In this document: piece by piece, positions 28,262 through 39,378 of the stretch
Layout: each line of letters begins with the position of its first letter
Numbering within the stretch: the first letter of the stretch is position 1
Origin: Yersinia massiliensis
Lineage (GTDB): Bacteria > Pseudomonadota > Gammaproteobacteria > Enterobacterales > Enterobacteriaceae
Reading direction: 5' to 3'
Length of the DNA stretch: 64,000 nt
Assembly: GCF_003048255.1 (NCBI RefSeq)
Contig: NZ_CP028487.1
Coordinates: forward strand, 3,596,001 to 3,660,000
Position numbers and translations under genes: made by a program
The notes under the pieces: generated by a model
What the model was told of the DNA's origin: nothing
What the model saw: only the letters and a program-made list of their open reading frames with translations
Databases searched by the model: none

Positions 28262-28300
28262 CCGAGGTGCTGAAATATGTCACCTCGGGATATATTTTAA
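28262..28300 (+). terminator. Terminator of the OmpK-family gene
   Basis: CCGAGGTG and CACCTCGG form an 8 bp stem, followed by GATATATTTTAATTT. It begins 11 bp past the stop codon. Confidence 0.8.
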
Positions 28301-28532
28301 TTTACTTTCTCATCACATATTTTTCACAGAAAATAAGTCTACTTACGAATTTAAAATCAGTATTCCACCTAAATAAAACGCTAATTGACGTTGTTTTTCC
28401 TTAGTATCTCTGTGTGATTACCCAAGCTTAACGCCAACATATTGTTGCTATTAGTAAATTATCACACCAGTCAACATCTGTGACCCCCTTAACATAAAGT
28501 GTCAACAAGCCGCTGACACAATCTTAAGCATG

Positions 28533-28561
28533 TTTACAGTCTCGCAACCTTCCCGTAAAAT
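28533..28561 (+). promoter_or_regulatory. Sigma-70 promoter of cyoABCDE
   Basis: TTTACA (28533-28538), exactly 17 bp, then TAAAAT (28556-28561). The start should be near 28568, giving 45 nt of leader before cyoA. Confidence 0.7.
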
Positions 28562-28612
28562 GCCCGCACACATGAAACGACAATAGAGCCCTTTTGTTAT
28601 TGAGGTCGTTAG

Positions 28613-29569
28613 ATGAGACTTAAGAAATACATTAAAAATATGGGTATGTTGTCTTTATTTGCAGCCACGGTAATGCTTAGTGGTTGCGATATGGTATTGA
28701 TGAATCCCAAAGGCGCAATCGGAGTCGAACAAAAAACACTGATACTCACTGCTATCGGTTTGATGTTGATCGTCGTGATTCCGGTTATTTTTATGGCGTT
28801 CGCTTTTGCATGGAAGTATCGCGCATCCAACAAAAGTGCGACCTACACCCCAAACTGGTCCCATTCCAACAAAATTGAGCTTGTTGTATGGGCTGTTCCA
28901 ATCATTATCATCGCGATTTTGGCGACGATAACTTGGAAAACCTCTCATGAACTTGACCCGTTCAAACCACTTGAAGTAGCCGGCAAAGAGCCGATTACCA
29001 TTGAAGTGGTCTCCCTTGACTGGAAATGGTTATTTATCTATCCAGAACAAGGTATCGCTACAGTAAATGAACTGGCTTTCCCTACTGGTGTTCCGGTGAA
29101 CTTTAAAATCACCTCTAACTCAGTAATGAACTCGTTCTTTATTCCTCAGTTAGGCGGGCAAATCTACGCGATGGCTGGGATGCAAACCAAGCTGCATCTG
29201 ATTGCCAACGAAGCCGGAAAATACAATGGTATTTCCAGTAGCTTCAGCGGTAAGGGCTTCTCTGGTATGAAATTCACTGCGATTGCAACACCAACGCAAG
29301 AAGACTTCGACCAATGGGTCGCACAGGTGAAAAAATCGCCGAATACCCTGAATACTACTGACGATTTCAATAAGCTGGCTGAACCGAGCGAAAATAACCC
29401 GGTTGAGTATTTCTCCAGTGTTAAACCGGAGATGTTTAAAGGAATCATTGGCAAATTTATGGGTGATATGAACATGCACAGTAAAGGCAATGATCCCCAT
29501 AAAGGTATGGATATGAGCCAGGGCATGGATATGGGCGAACACGCCGCTCACGCCGGAGCCGAGGAATAA
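28613..29569 (+). CDS. cyoA: Cytochrome bo3 ubiquinol oxidase subunit II
   Basis: CyoA is the membrane-anchored periplasmic subunit of the proton-pumping quinol oxidase. A lipoprotein signal ends LSGC with Cys25. Two membrane helices follow (about 43-70 and 90-115), then a cupredoxin domain with [18 protein letters not shown]. The copper-A ligands of cytochrome c oxidases are absent, as expected for a quinol oxidase. The tail after about residue 285 is rich in Met and His ([16 protein letters not shown]). The 318 residues compare with 315 in E. coli. Confidence 0.97.
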   Translation: MRLKKYIKNMGMLSLFAATVMLSGCDMVLMNPKGAIGVEQKTLILTAIGLMLIVVIPVIFMAFAFAWKYRASNKSATYTPNWSHSNKIELVVWAVPIIIIAILATITWKTSHELDPFKPLEVAGKEPITIEVVSLDWKWLFIYPEQGIATVNELAFPTGVPVNFKITSNSVMNSFFIPQLGGQIYAMAGMQTKLHLIANEAGKYNGISSSFSGKGFSGMKFTAIATPTQEDFDQWVAQVKKSPNTLNTTDDFNKLAEPSENNPVEYFSSVKPEMFKGIIGKFMGDMNMHSKGNDPHKGMDMSQGMDMGEHAAHAGAEE

Positions 29570-29573
29570 AACG

Positions 29574-31565
29574 ATGTTGGGAAAATTAACACTTGATGCG
29601 GTTCCGCTACACGAACCAATCATTATGGTTACCGTTGCTGCAATCGTTCTGGGTGGATTAGCACTTGTCGCTGCCCTGACCTATTTCGGCAAATGGAAAT
29701 GGTTATGGAGCGAATGGCTCACGTCAGTTGACCATAAAAAAATCGGTATCATGTATATTCTGGTCGCCATGGTCATGCTTTTGCGTGGCTTTGCCGATGC
29801 CATCATGATGCGTAGCCAGCAAGCACTTGCTTCTGCTGGTGAGGCTGGGTTCTTACCACCTCACCATTATGATCAGATTTTCACCGCTCACGGCGTCATC
29901 ATGATTTTCTTCATGGCGATGCCTTTTGTTGTGGGCTTAATGAACGTCGTTGTACCGCTACAAATCGGTGCTCGCGACGTAGCCTTCCCGTTCCTGAACT
30001 CACTCAGTTTCTGGTTCTTCGTTGTCGGAGTGGTGTTGATTAACATCTCTCTGGGGGTCGGTGAATTTGCACAAACTGGTTGGCTGGCTTATCCGCCGCT
30101 GTCGGGTATCGAGTACAATCCAGGTGTCGGAGTCGATTACTGGATCTGGAGTCTACAGATCTCCGGTTTAGGGACCTTGCTGACCGGTGTTAACTTCTTC
30201 GCTACTATCTTGAAGATGCGTGCGCCAGGTATGTCTATGATGAAGATGCCTGTCTTCACATGGGCGGCACTTTGCACCAACATTTTGATTATCGTTTCTT
30301 TCCCGATTCTGACAGTAACCGTCGCGTTGCTGACACTGGATCGTTACCTTGGCACCCATTTCTTCACTAATGATATGGGTGGCAACATGATGATGTACAT
30401 CAACCTGATTTGGGCCTGGGGCCATCCGGAAGTGTACATTTTGGTTCTGCCGGTGTTCGGGGTGTTCTCTGAAGTTACCGCAACCTTCTCAAGAAAACGT
30501 CTGTTTGGTTACACCTCATTAGTTTGGGCAACCATCGCGATTACCGTATTGTCGTTTATCGTTTGGCTGCACCACTTCTTTACCATGGGGTCAGGTGCCA
30601 ACGTTAACGCCTTCTTCGGTATCGCCACGATGATCATTTCCATCCCTACAGGGGTGAAAATATTCAACTGGCTGTTCACTATGTACCAAGGCCGTATTCA
30701 GTTTAACTCCGCAATGCTGTGGACTGTTGGTTTCATCATCACCTTCTCTATCGGTGGTATGACTGGCGTTCTGCTTGCTGTTCCGGGTGCAAACTTTGTT
30801 CTGCATAACAGCTTGTTCCTGATTGCTCACTTCCATAACGTTATTATCGGTGGTGTAGTCTTCGGTTGCTTCGCTGGCCTGACTTACTGGTGGCCTAAGT
30901 CCTTCGGCTTTACGCTGAATGAGAAATGGGGCATCCGTGCGTTCTGGTTCTGGATCATTGGTTTCTTCGTTGCCTTCATGCCGCTGTACGTGCTGGGCTT
31001 TATGGGGATGACCCGTCGTTTAAGCCAAGACATCAATCCAGAGTTCCATCCGATGTTAATGGTAGCCGCTGGTGGTGCAGCATTAATTGCGTGCGGTATT
31101 TTGTGTCAGGTTATTCAGGTCTTCGTCAGTATCCGTGACCGTGAACAGAACCGCGATCTGACCGGTGACCCATGGGGTGGCCGTACGTTGGAGTGGTCTA
31201 CCTCTTCCCCACCACCGTTCTATAACTTCGCTGTAGTACCTGAAGTGACCGACCGTGATGAATTCTGGGACATGAAAGAGAAAGGCGAAGCGTACAAACG
31301 TCCGGCTAAATATGAAGAAATCCACATGCCGAAGAATACTGGTGCAGGTGTGATTATTGCTGGCTTCAGCTTGATCTTTGGCTTTGCCATGATCTGGTAT
31401 ATCTGGTGGCTGGCCATTGTTGGCTTCGTCGGCATGATTGTGACCTGGATTGTGAAAAGCTTCGACGAGGATGTTGATTACTATGTGCCAGTTGCAGAAG
31501 TTGAGCGCATTGAAGATCTTCATCATGAACAAATCAGCAAAGCAGGCGTGAATCATGTCAACTGA
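29574..31565 (+). CDS. cyoB: Cytochrome bo3 ubiquinol oxidase subunit I
   Basis: CyoB carries the low-spin haem b and the haem o3/Cu-B site that reduces oxygen and pumps protons. The 663 residues match E. coli. Haem-copper landmarks are [17 protein letters not shown], the Cu-B/cross-linked pair in [23 protein letters not shown], and the haem ligand region [12 protein letters not shown]. It starts four bases after cyoA and overlaps cyoC by 11 bp, so translation is coupled. Confidence 0.98.
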   Translation: MLGKLTLDAVPLHEPIIMVTVAAIVLGGLALVAALTYFGKWKWLWSEWLTSVDHKKIGIMYILVAMVMLLRGFADAIMMRSQQALASAGEAGFLPPHHYDQIFTAHGVIMIFFMAMPFVVGLMNVVVPLQIGARDVAFPFLNSLSFWFFVVGVVLINISLGVGEFAQTGWLAYPPLSGIEYNPGVGVDYWIWSLQISGLGTLLTGVNFFATILKMRAPGMSMMKMPVFTWAALCTNILIIVSFPILTVTVALLTLDRYLGTHFFTNDMGGNMMMYINLIWAWGHPEVYILVLPVFGVFSEVTATFSRKRLFGYTSLVWATIAITVLSFIVWLHHFFTMGSGANVNAFFGIATMIISIPTGVKIFNWLFTMYQGRIQFNSAMLWTVGFIITFSIGGMTGVLLAVPGANFVLHNSLFLIAHFHNVIIGGVVFGCFAGLTYWWPKSFGFTLNEKWGIRAFWFWIIGFFVAFMPLYVLGFMGMTRRLSQDINPEFHPMLMVAAGGAALIACGILCQVIQVFVSIRDREQNRDLTGDPWGGRTLEWSTSSPPPFYNFAVVPEVTDRDEFWDMKEKGEAYKRPAKYEEIHMPKNTGAGVIIAGFSLIFGFAMIWYIWWLAIVGFVGMIVTWIVKSFDEDVDYYVPVAEVERIEDLHHEQISKAGVNHVN

Positions 31566-32169
31566 AACTCTGACTAACCATAACGTCGCCCATGTCGAGC
31601 ATGGGCATCACGATGCAGGAGCCACCAAAGTATTCGGCTTCTGGATCTACCTGATGAGCGACTGTATTTTGTTTGCGACCTTGTTCGCGACCTATGCAGT
31701 GCTGGTAAACGGAACAGCTGGCGGTCCTTCTGGACGGGATATCTTCGATTTGAACTTTGTTCTGGTCGAAACCTTCCTGTTGCTGTTCAGTAGCATCACT
31801 TACGGCATCGCTATGCTGGGCATGAATAAAGGCCATAAAAACCAAGTGAATACTTGGTTGGGTCTGACATTCTTGTTCGGTCTAGGCTTTGTGGCGATGG
31901 AAATCTACGAATTCCATCATCTTATTGCCGAAGGTTACGGGCCAGATCGCAGTGCGTTCTTGTCTAGTTTCTTCGCATTGGTCGCCACCCACGGTATTCA
32001 CGTTACCGCAGGCCTGGTTTGGATCATCATTATGATGATCCAAGTAGCAAAACGCGGCCTGAATGAAACGAACCGTACCCGTCTGATGTGCCTAAGCTTG
32101 TTCTGGCATTTCTTGGATGTGGTCTGGATCTGCGTATTCACCGTTGTCTATCTGTTAGGAGCCATGTAA
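31555..32169 (+). CDS. cyoC: Cytochrome bo3 ubiquinol oxidase subunit III
   Basis: CyoC is a five-helix accessory subunit of the oxidase; 204 residues equal E. coli CyoC. Family features are the His-rich N terminus ([14 protein letters not shown]), [24 protein letters not shown] and the C-terminal [20 protein letters not shown]. It overlaps cyoB by 11 bp, and its stop overlaps the cyoD start by one base. Confidence 0.97.
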   Translation: MSTETLTNHNVAHVEHGHHDAGATKVFGFWIYLMSDCILFATLFATYAVLVNGTAGGPSGRDIFDLNFVLVETFLLLFSSITYGIAMLGMNKGHKNQVNTWLGLTFLFGLGFVAMEIYEFHHLIAEGYGPDRSAFLSSFFALVATHGIHVTAGLVWIIIMMIQVAKRGLNETNRTRLMCLSLFWHFLDVVWICVFTVVYLLGAM

Positions 32170-32516
32170 TGAGCCATCCAACATCTAGCCATTCAACGAC
32201 GTCTCACGGTGGAGCCAGCCACGGTAGTTTGAAGTCATATATTATTGGCTTCATTCTATCGGTCATTCTGACCGTTATTCCATTCGCTATGGTCATGAGC
32301 GGGACTGCCTCTCATACCACTATTCTGGCCACGGTGGTCGGTTTAGCCGTTGTGCAGATTATCGTGCACTTAGTGTACTTCCTGCATATGAATGGATCAT
32401 CCGAAGAGCGTTGGAATCTGGTGGCGTTCCTGTTCACCGCTATGATTATTGCAATCGTTGTTGTGGGCTCACTCTGGATTATGTACAACCTCAACATCAA
32501 TATGATGGTTGACTAA
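32169..32516 (+). CDS. cyoD: Cytochrome bo3 ubiquinol oxidase subunit IV
   Basis: CyoD is the small three-helix subunit that helps Cu-B site assembly. Starting at the ATG at 32169 in a TAATG overlap with cyoC, it has 115 residues. The first ~25 residues are Ser/His-rich and hydrophilic, slightly longer than the 109-residue E. coli protein. Three helices follow, with [15 protein letters not shown] in the second. An upstream in-frame extension inside cyoC is not plausible. Confidence 0.96.
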   Translation: MSHPTSSHSTTSHGGASHGSLKSYIIGFILSVILTVIPFAMVMSGTASHTTILATVVGLAVVQIIVHLVYFLHMNGSSEERWNLVAFLFTAMIIAIVVVGSLWIMYNLNINMMVD

Positions 32517-32526
32517 AGAGCTGCAT

Positions 32527-33417
32527 GTGATGATTAAGCAATACCTGCAAGTAACTAAACCAGGAATTATCTTCGGCAATTTAATTTCTGTCGTTGGGGG
32601 ATTTCTTCTTGCGTCCAAGGGCGTGATTGATTACCCCCTATTTCTCGCCACCCTGTTCGGTGTCTCGTTAGTTGTCGCCTCCGGGTGTGTGTTTAACAAC
32701 TATATCGACCGCGATATCGACCGCATCATGGAGAGAACGAAGAATCGCGTCCTGGTCAAAGGGCTTATCGATCCGAAAGTGAGCCTGATTTATGCTTCAG
32801 TATTGGGTATTGCTGGCATGCTGCTACTTTATGTCGCCGCGAATGCATTAGCGATGATGCTGGCAGTCATTGGTTTCGTTATCTATGTCGGGGTTTATAG
32901 CCTCTACATGAAACGTAAATCAGTCTACGGGACGTTGATTGGCAGTTTGTCAGGTGCCGCACCGCCCGTCATTGGCTACTGCGCTGTTACGGGCCAGTTC
33001 GATATGGGTGCATTGATCCTGTTGCTGATCTTCAGCCTGTGGCAAATGCCCCATTCTTACGCCATTGCGATCTTCCGCTTTAAGGATTATCAGGCTGCCA
33101 ACATCCCAGTATTGCCCGTGATAAAAGGAATATCGGTCACCAAAAACCATATTACCCTTTATATTCTGGCATTTATGGTGGCAACCCTGATGCTGACACT
33201 GAGTGGCTATGCTGGCTATAAATACCTAGTCGTTGCTGCAGCAGTGAGTGTTTGGTGGCTAGGCATGGCATTACGCGGTTATAAGGCAACCAATGACATC
33301 GTATGGGCGAGAAAACTCTTTGTATTCTCTATCATTGCCATTACGTCATTGAGCGTCATGATGTCGGTTGATTTTAATGTTCCTTCCTCGGCAGGATTAC
33401 TGACTTACGTCGGATAA
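32527..33417 (+). CDS. cyoE: Protohaem IX farnesyltransferase (haem o synthase)
   Basis: CyoE farnesylates haem b to haem o for the CyoB active site. It is a UbiA-family integral membrane prenyltransferase with both aspartate motifs: [10 protein letters not shown] (about 62-71) and the second polar loop around [15 protein letters not shown] start it at GTG 32527, which gives 296 residues and mirrors the E. coli MM- N terminus; ATG 32530 is the alternative. It ends the operon. Confidence 0.95.
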   Translation: MMIKQYLQVTKPGIIFGNLISVVGGFLLASKGVIDYPLFLATLFGVSLVVASGCVFNNYIDRDIDRIMERTKNRVLVKGLIDPKVSLIYASVLGIAGMLLLYVAANALAMMLAVIGFVIYVGVYSLYMKRKSVYGTLIGSLSGAAPPVIGYCAVTGQFDMGALILLLIFSLWQMPHSYAIAIFRFKDYQAANIPVLPVIKGISVTKNHITLYILAFMVATLMLTLSGYAGYKYLVVAAAVSVWWLGMALRGYKATNDIVWARKLFVFSIIAITSLSVMMSVDFNVPSSAGLLTYVG

Positions 33418-33722
33418 TATTGGTCGATAAAAGAAACATACCGAAGAACGTGAAGTGGTCGGCAGGCCTATCACCTGCAGGCCACTTTTTTATTTCCGAC
33501 CCTCCCTATCTATCTTCATGCCTCTGAACCTTTATTGGCTATTTCAGTTTTGTTGGTCCCATAACAATTAACTCTCTTTATCTCATAAACTGTGTCTATT
33601 CTAGCCACCCACCACGCATATTTTGCTTAAAATATCGCCTGTAATACATTCTATAGATCAATAGATTTACCCGTTGCCCATAACATCATTACAATGGCGC
33701 AGATTGTTTTTTTGAGGTGGTA
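33418..33722. other. Gap between cyoE and yajR
   Basis: This 305 bp gap holds the cyo operon terminator and then about 220 bp of A/T-rich sequence that should contain the yajR promoter. I could not pick one convincingly. Confidence 0.6.
33453..33495 (+). terminator. Terminator of the cyo operon
   Basis: AAGTGG...CCACTT encloses GCAGG...CCTGC, followed by TTTTTTATTT. It is about 35 bp past the cyoE stop. Confidence 0.85.
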
Positions 33723-35087
33723 ATGAACGATAACAAAATGACCCCGTTAGAGCTTCGGGCGACTTGGGGACTAGGTACGGTATTTTCACTGCGCATGCTC
33801 GGCATGTTTATGGTTTTACCGGTTCTCACCACCTATGGTATGGCGCTTTCCGGAGCCAGCGAGGCGCTGATTGGTCTCGCTATTGGTATTTATGGCTTGG
33901 CTCAAGCAATTTTCCAGATTCCATTCGGCTTAGTCTCTGATCGTATTGGTCGCAAGCCTCTCATCGTTGGTGGCTTGCTCATATTTGCCCTCGGTAGTGT
34001 CATTGCCGCGTTGAGTGATTCCATTTGGGGCATTATTCTTGGCCGGGCATTACAAGGTTCCGGTGCAATTGCAGCAGCAGTGATGGCTCTGTTGTCAGAT
34101 CTGACCCGTGAGCAAAACCGTACAAAAGCCATGGCATTTATTGGTGTCAGTTTTGGCGTCACTTTTGCCATCGCCATGGTGCTCGGACCTATTGTCACCC
34201 ATGCCTTTGGCCTACAGGCACTATTCTGGGCTATTGCATTGTTGGCGCTATTAGGCATTGTGATAACGCTAGCTGTTGTGCCAAATGCCGATAGACATGT
34301 GCTTAATCGCGAATCTAGCATCGTTAAAGGTAGCTTCACCAAAGTTCTTAATAACAGTCGGCTACTTAAACTTAACTTTGGCATCATGTGCCTACACATC
34401 TTATTGATGTCGAGTTTTGTGGCTCTACCCCAGATTATGGCCAGCGCAGGATTAGCACCAGCCCAGCACTGGATTGTCTATCTGGTTACTATGTTAGTTT
34501 CATTCGCCGCCGTAGTACCATTCATTATCTATGCTGAAGTCAAACGCCGAATGAAGCAGGTCTTTATGGGCTGTGTGGCCGTGCTTTTTGTTGCAGAAAT
34601 AGTGCTGTGGTCAGCGGGACAGCAGTTGTGGGTGATCATCGCGGGTGTACAGCTATTCTTTATTGCATTCAATGTGATGGAAGCAATATTGCCATCACTG
34701 ATTAGCAAAGAGTCCCCTGCTGGCTACAAAGGGACTGCTATGGGTATTTACTCCACCAGCCAGTTTATTGGTGTCGCTATCGGTGGCAGCTTAGGTGGCT
34801 TGATCTTCGGTATAGGGGGGGCAAGTATGGTATTTGCCGCCGGTGCTGTCATCGCCTTGGTCTGGTTTGCTATCAGCACCACGATGCAGGAACCACCTTA
34901 CGTCAGTAGCCTGCGAATTACACTTTCAGAATTAGCGGTAAAAGACTCAGCGTTGGAAGAGAGGATTAAAGCTCAGCCAGGTGTGACAGAAGCCGTTGTT
35001 GTGACTGCAGAACGCAGTGCCTACGTGAAAGTGGATACCAAAAAAACCAATCGCAGCCAGCTCGAACAGTTAGTTAACGCGATATAA
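33723..35087 (+). CDS. yajR: MFS transporter YajR with C-terminal YAM domain
   Basis: YajR is a 12-helix major facilitator with the motif A loop SDRIGRKP after helix 2. After helix 12 (about residue 390) a soluble ferredoxin-like YAM domain follows (KAQPGVTEAVVVTAERSAYVKVD), resembling a heavy-metal-associated fold. The start at 33723 gives 454 residues, equal to E. coli; GAGGTGG lies just upstream. The transported substrate is not known. Confidence 0.94.
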   Translation: MNDNKMTPLELRATWGLGTVFSLRMLGMFMVLPVLTTYGMALSGASEALIGLAIGIYGLAQAIFQIPFGLVSDRIGRKPLIVGGLLIFALGSVIAALSDSIWGIILGRALQGSGAIAAAVMALLSDLTREQNRTKAMAFIGVSFGVTFAIAMVLGPIVTHAFGLQALFWAIALLALLGIVITLAVVPNADRHVLNRESSIVKGSFTKVLNNSRLLKLNFGIMCLHILLMSSFVALPQIMASAGLAPAQHWIVYLVTMLVSFAAVVPFIIYAEVKRRMKQVFMGCVAVLFVAEIVLWSAGQQLWVIIAGVQLFFIAFNVMEAILPSLISKESPAGYKGTAMGIYSTSQFIGVAIGGSLGGLIFGIGGASMVFAAGAVIALVWFAISTTMQEPPYVSSLRITLSELAVKDSALEERIKAQPGVTEAVVVTAERSAYVKVDTKKTNRSQLEQLVNAI

Positions 35088-35091
35088 GCCT

Positions 35092-35122
35092 AAATCAGGT
35101 ACATAGCTTTTGTACCTGATTT
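35092..35122. terminator. Bidirectional terminator between yajR and yajQ
   Basis: AAATCAGGTAC and GTACCTGATTT form an 11 bp perfect stem with a nine-base loop. It separates converging yajR and yajQ; the A/T-rich stem ends supply T-rich tails both ways. Confidence 0.8.
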
Positions 35123-35147
35123 AGCTGATCATTAATCCCCGCTAAAA

Positions 35148-35639
35148 TTAGTCGCGGAAATTATTGAACTGGAAGGGTTGACCAAGATCAGCGCCGCGAA
35201 TCAGAGCCATCACACCCTGTAAATCATCACGTGCTTTACCGGTGACCCGCACCTGTTCACCTTGAATCTGAGCCTGAACTTTAAGTTTGCTGTCTTTAAT
35301 CAGCTTCACGAGTTTCTTGGCCTGCGCACTCTCAATCCCTTGCTTCAGTTTTGCTTCCACGCTGTAGGTTTTGCCACTGCGATCCATCTCTTCTGGGATC
35401 TCAAGGGCTGCACCTTCAATACCACGTTTACTCAATTGGGCACGCAAAATATCTAATAGCTGTTCCACCTGAAAATCAGATTCGCTGGCTACTTTGATGC
35501 TTTCGTTTTTCTCATTTAACTCAAAACTTGCTGGTACATTCCGGAAATCCCAGCGGTTCGCCAGATCACGGGTGGCGTTTTCAACAGCGTTACGCACTTC
35601 CTGCATATCAATTTCAGATACAATGTCGAAAGATGGCAT
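35148..35639 (-). CDS. yajQ: YajQ family nucleotide-binding protein
   Basis: YajQ is a small cytoplasmic protein with two ferredoxin-like halves. Members bind nucleotides, cyclic di-GMP in Xanthomonas, and RNA. From the ATG at 35639 it has 163 residues. It begins [15 protein letters not shown] and contains the conserved NRWDFRNV and EKMDR-like [20 protein letters not shown] stretches. GGAGGAG precedes this start; the 47-codon upstream extension is not credible. Confidence 0.95.
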   Translation of the reverse strand: MPSFDIVSEIDMQEVRNAVENATRDLANRWDFRNVPASFELNEKNESIKVASESDFQVEQLLDILRAQLSKRGIEGAALEIPEEMDRSGKTYSVEAKLKQGIESAQAKKLVKLIKDSKLKVQAQIQGEQVRVTGKARDDLQGVMALIRGADLGQPFQFNNFRD

Positions 35640-35834
35640 ATTCGCTCCTCCTGATAAGATGAATGGCGAGCATGATAACCGCTTTATCTCCCACAAACAA
35701 AGCCAAGCCGCTGACAATTGTTCTACAGACTCTCTATAGCGGCAGCTCCTGCGTTTAGTGGCTAAAAAGTCTATAATCACAGCATAAGTGATAAAAAGAA
35801 AAACGGTATTTTCCGCTTATACCAAGGAGGCCTC

Positions 35835-36746
35835 ATGAAAATTACTGTGCTTGGTTGCGGAGCGTTAGGGCAATTATGGCTTTCTGCGCTTTATCAGCAA
35901 GGCCATGATGTACAAGGCTGGCTTCGCGTCCCACAGCCATATTGTTCAGTCAATGTCATCACGTTAAGCGGTGAAGCATTCAATCAGAATCTACCGACAA
36001 ACGACCCTGAGCATTTATCGAAAAGTGAATTACTGCTGGTGTGCTTAAAAGCGTGGCAGGTGTCTAGTGCGGTCACAGCATTGCTGCCCAAACTCAACCC
36101 TGAATGTCAGATTTTACTGCTACATAACGGGATGGGAACACAGCAAGAGCTCCCCCATGATGAGCATATTTTTCTGCATGGCGTGACCACTCATGCTGCG
36201 CGTCGAGATGGCAACACGATTGTCCATGTCGCCAGTGGCATTACCCATATTGGACCGATGTCACCCATTACGATGGATATCAGCCATCTGGCCGATGTTC
36301 TACATCAGGCGCTACCTGACGTTGCTTGGCATAATGATATTTCAGCCGCTTGTTGGCAAAAATTGGCGGTTAATTGTGTCATCAACCCCTTAACCGGCCT
36401 CTATAACTGTCGCAATGGCGATTTACAGCGCTATCCTGAGCTAATCGAGCGTTTGTGCGCTGAAGTCGCCAGCGTGATGGAAATGGAGGGCTACCATACG
36501 TCAACAGAGAGCCTGCTAAGTTATGTCAATGATGTCATCCAAAACACTGCAGATAACATCTCTTCACTATTACAGGATTTGCGCTGCCAAAGGCACACTG
36601 AGATAGACTATATTACCGGCTATTTACTGCGCCGCGCGCGCAGCCACGGCATGTCACTGCCAGAAAATACTCGGCTGTATGACTTAATTAAACGTAAGGA
36701 AAATGAGTATGAGCGTATCGGCGCTGGTTTGCCTGGCTCCTGGTAG
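35835..36746 (+). CDS. panE: 2-dehydropantoate 2-reductase PanE (ApbA)
   Basis: PanE reduces ketopantoate to pantoate with NADPH in coenzyme A synthesis. The NADPH-binding motif GCGALGQLW is at residues 7-15. The catalytic lysine lies in [15 protein letters not shown] near 175, and the C-terminal domain ends near [10 protein letters not shown]. The 303 residues match E. coli. A strong AAGGAGG precedes the ATG. Its end overlaps yajL by 38 bp. Confidence 0.96.
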   Translation: MKITVLGCGALGQLWLSALYQQGHDVQGWLRVPQPYCSVNVITLSGEAFNQNLPTNDPEHLSKSELLLVCLKAWQVSSAVTALLPKLNPECQILLLHNGMGTQQELPHDEHIFLHGVTTHAARRDGNTIVHVASGITHIGPMSPITMDISHLADVLHQALPDVAWHNDISAACWQKLAVNCVINPLTGLYNCRNGDLQRYPELIERLCAEVASVMEMEGYHTSTESLLSYVNDVIQNTADNISSLLQDLRCQRHTEIDYITGYLLRRARSHGMSLPENTRLYDLIKRKENEYERIGAGLPGSW

Positions 36747-37299
36747 TGAAGAAACTGAAGCAGTCACCACCATTGATGTTCTGGTGCGCGCTGGTATAGA
36801 AGTCACAACAGCGAGTGTTGCTAGCGATGGCGCATTAGAAATTGTCTGCTCACGCGGCGTACGATTATTAGCCGATACGCGTTTGGTGGACGTCGCCGAT
36901 CAGAAGTTTGATGTTGTCGTTCTTCCTGGTGGGATCAAAGGCGCGGAGTGTTTTCGTGATAGCCCATTGTTGGTTGCAACGGTGCGCCAAACCCATAATG
37001 AAGGCCGCTTAGTCGCGGCAATTTGCGCGGCCCCTGCATTAGTGCTTGAACATCACAATTTGTTTCCCGTCGGTAACATGACAGGTTATCCAGCACTCAA
37101 AGATAAAATTGATGCCACTAAATGGATGGACCAACGCGTGGTTTATGATAGGCGTGTCAATTTAGTCACCAGCCAAGGACCAGGAACCTCTATCGATTTC
37201 GCTTTGAAAATTGTTTTCTTGCTACTCGGAAGAGAAAAAGCTGAAGAGATCGCTTGGCAGCTAGTGTTACCACCGGGGATCTATAACTATCGGGAATAA
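36709..37299 (+). CDS. yajL: Protein/nucleic-acid deglycase-chaperone YajL (DJ-1 family)
   Basis: YajL is the bacterial homologue of human DJ-1, an oxidative-stress chaperone with reported deglycase activity. The nucleophile is Cys106 in VAAICAAPA. The glutamate that tunes it is in [10 protein letters not shown] near residue 15. From the ATG at 36709 it has 196 residues, and Cys106 falls at the family position. An ATG two codons earlier lies too close to AAGGA. It overlaps panE, implying coupling. Confidence 0.95.
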   Translation: MSVSALVCLAPGSEETEAVTTIDVLVRAGIEVTTASVASDGALEIVCSRGVRLLADTRLVDVADQKFDVVVLPGGIKGAECFRDSPLLVATVRQTHNEGRLVAAICAAPALVLEHHNLFPVGNMTGYPALKDKIDATKWMDQRVVYDRRVNLVTSQGPGTSIDFALKIVFLLLGREKAEEIAWQLVLPPGIYNYRE

Positions 37300-37392
37300 T
37301 ACTAGACAAGCGAGTGAAGGATTGATCGAAACTAGCAGCGGACACTGCGCAAACCCTGAATGGTGAAGCGCAGTAACCGCAAATATCATAAT

Positions 37393-38844
37393 CTAAGGGC
37401 GGTACACTTTCACATTGGTATACCCTTGCTCACGCAGATAAAGCGCCTGCAAACGGCTCATCACGCCACGATCGCAATACAACAAGTATGTTTTACTTTG
37501 ATCCAGATCGGCGAATTGCGAGCCTAACTTATAGAACGGTAGCGCTTTTACCGTCACTTTTTCGAGTTTCAACGGTTTCTCTTCCTGCTCATCTGGCGCA
37601 CGGATATCCAGCAATACATCGCTTTCCGCCAACTCAGCAACGGTTTCGACTTCCACCACTTGCTCGCGGCTTTGCTCCGCAATTTCACGAATATCGACGT
37701 TTTTAGCTTCGCTGACGACGCGATCTAAAATAGCGAAATCGAAGTGAGATTCTTCCTCTTCGATCTTCGCCTTAACCGCTTTCACGGTTGGGCTCTTTGA
37801 AATCACACCACAAAATTCCGGCATCGTTTTCGCGAAATCTTCAGTACCAATTTTTCGAGCTACATTGATAATGTGTTCTTTATCATGAGAAATCAGCGGA
37901 CGTAGAATCAGCGTATCTGAGGCATTATCAATTAAGCGTAAATTGGTTAGTGTCTGACTGGATACCTGCCCCAGCGCTTCACCAGTGACCAGTGCCTGAA
38001 CACCGTAACGTTCGGCAACCTGAGATGCTGCTCGCACCATCATACGTTTCAAAACGACACCCATCTGCCCGTCTTCGACTTTCTCCAGAATTTCGCCCAC
38101 TACCGGCTCGAAATCGATCGCCACAAAACGCACTCGATGGGAGCTACCAAAGCGATTCCACAGGTAATGTGCAACTTGCTTCACCCCAATCTCATGGGCC
38201 GAACCACCGAGATTAAAGAAGCAATAGTGTACTCGGCAGCCACGGCGCATCAGCATATAGCTAGACACACCTGAGTCGAAACCACCTGAAATTAAAGATA
38301 AAACATCTTCCTGCGTACCGATAGGGAAACCGCCCAAACCTTCATGACGCGCTTTGATCAGCGTCAGTTTGTCTTGGTCGATTTCCAAATGCACCGTGAC
38401 TTGAGGATGAGTCAGTTTTACTTTTGCGCTTTCAATATGTTGATTTAAACCACCACCAACATATCGCTCTGCATCACCAGACGTAAATTCATGTTTACCA
38501 CGGCGTTTCACTCGCACGCAGAAGGTTTTCCCGATCAGAGTCTCACGATAGGCTTCCAGCGTTTGCTCAAAAATATCGTGCATATCGGTATAGCTACGAT
38601 CTTCAACTTCGAGGATATGGTGAATCCCCGGTACGCGAGTCAGTGCATCACAGATTTGCGGACCCAGTTGATCATCTTTAGTGCGAATTTCAATATGATC
38701 CCAATGACGAACAACCGCTAGGCTATCATCCTCAAGATTTTTCAGTACGTTGCGGATATTTGTGGTGAGAATTTTAATGAAGCGCAATCGTACTGATTGA
38801 CTCTTGATGGTAATTTCTGGGAACAATTTAATGATAAACTTCAT
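37393..38844 (-). CDS. thiI: tRNA 4-thiouridine synthase / thiamine sulfurtransferase ThiI
   Basis: ThiI uses persulfide sulfur from IscS to make s4U8 in tRNA and to thiolate ThiS for the thiazole of thiamine. From the ATG at 38844 it has 483 residues against 482 in E. coli. It has an N-terminal ferredoxin-like and THUMP region, a PP-loop [10 protein letters not shown] near 180, and a C-terminal rhodanese domain. The persulfide Cys457 is in [10 protein letters not shown]. The partner Cys is in [12 protein letters not shown]. It converges with yajL. Confidence 0.97.
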   Translation of the reverse strand: MKFIIKLFPEITIKSQSVRLRFIKILTTNIRNVLKNLEDDSLAVVRHWDHIEIRTKDDQLGPQICDALTRVPGIHHILEVEDRSYTDMHDIFEQTLEAYRETLIGKTFCVRVKRRGKHEFTSGDAERYVGGGLNQHIESAKVKLTHPQVTVHLEIDQDKLTLIKARHEGLGGFPIGTQEDVLSLISGGFDSGVSSYMLMRRGCRVHYCFFNLGGSAHEIGVKQVAHYLWNRFGSSHRVRFVAIDFEPVVGEILEKVEDGQMGVVLKRMMVRAASQVAERYGVQALVTGEALGQVSSQTLTNLRLIDNASDTLILRPLISHDKEHIINVARKIGTEDFAKTMPEFCGVISKSPTVKAVKAKIEEEESHFDFAILDRVVSEAKNVDIREIAEQSREQVVEVETVAELAESDVLLDIRAPDEQEEKPLKLEKVTVKALPFYKLGSQFADLDQSKTYLLYCDRGVMSRLQALYLREQGYTNVKVYRP

Positions 38845-39118
38845 GGCGGTTTTAGTTGTCTGGTTATGGAGTGATGGCGCTGCTATTGGTAGCAACAGTC
38901 GATAGACGTTAGCAAAAACATGCAAGCCGTGGAGTATATCACTATATGATGGGTCACTGCGTATTAAAAACCAGACTTAAACGCCACGATTTCCCCCGCA
39001 TTATCCGCTAGAATAGCCGGTAATCCGTTTTTTGCCTGATAGTGCTCCTCAGCCAGCAGGAAAACGTTACGTGCCTTCAAGGCTACGTTTCACAAAAATA
39101 TTGAGTTGAATAAAAACT

Positions 39119-39373
39119 ATGCCGAAAAAAGCCGTCGCACCAGAAACCAAAGCAGCCAGTTTTGAAACCTCACTCAGCGAACTGGAACAAATTGTGACTC
39201 GTCTGGAATCAGGCGAACTCCCGCTGGAAGAAGCACTGAATGAATTTGAGCGGGGTGTACAGCTAGCCCGTCTTGGGCAACAGACTCTTTTGCAAGCCGA
39301 ACAGCGCGTACAGGTGCTGCTCAGCGATGATGTTGATGCACCATTAACGCCCTTCACACCCGATGCTGAGTAA
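39119..39373 (+). CDS. xseB: Exodeoxyribonuclease VII small subunit XseB
   Basis: XseB wraps around XseA to form exonuclease VII, which degrades single-stranded DNA. The 84 residues contain the conserved [26 protein letters not shown] helix pair and [13 protein letters not shown]. It starts the xseB-ispA-dxs operon, with ispA five bases downstream. Confidence 0.96.
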   Translation: MPKKAVAPETKAASFETSLSELEQIVTRLESGELPLEEALNEFERGVQLARLGQQTLLQAEQRVQVLLSDDVDAPLTPFTPDAE

Positions 39374-39378
39374 GCCAT

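Larger units (their letters stand above)
28252..28612. other. Gap before the cyo operon
   Basis: This 361 bp gap holds the terminator of the OmpK-family gene (28262-28300), a small dyad GTGTCA-N9-TGACAC near 28500 and the cyoA promoter at 28533-28561. ArcA or Fnr control is expected from E. coli, but I could not assign a firm site. Confidence 0.6.

Noticed and set aside
35640..35780. 47-codon N-terminal extension of yajQ
   Set aside because: GGAGGAG directly precedes the ATG at 35639 and the extension is unlike any YajQ; the frame is open by chance.
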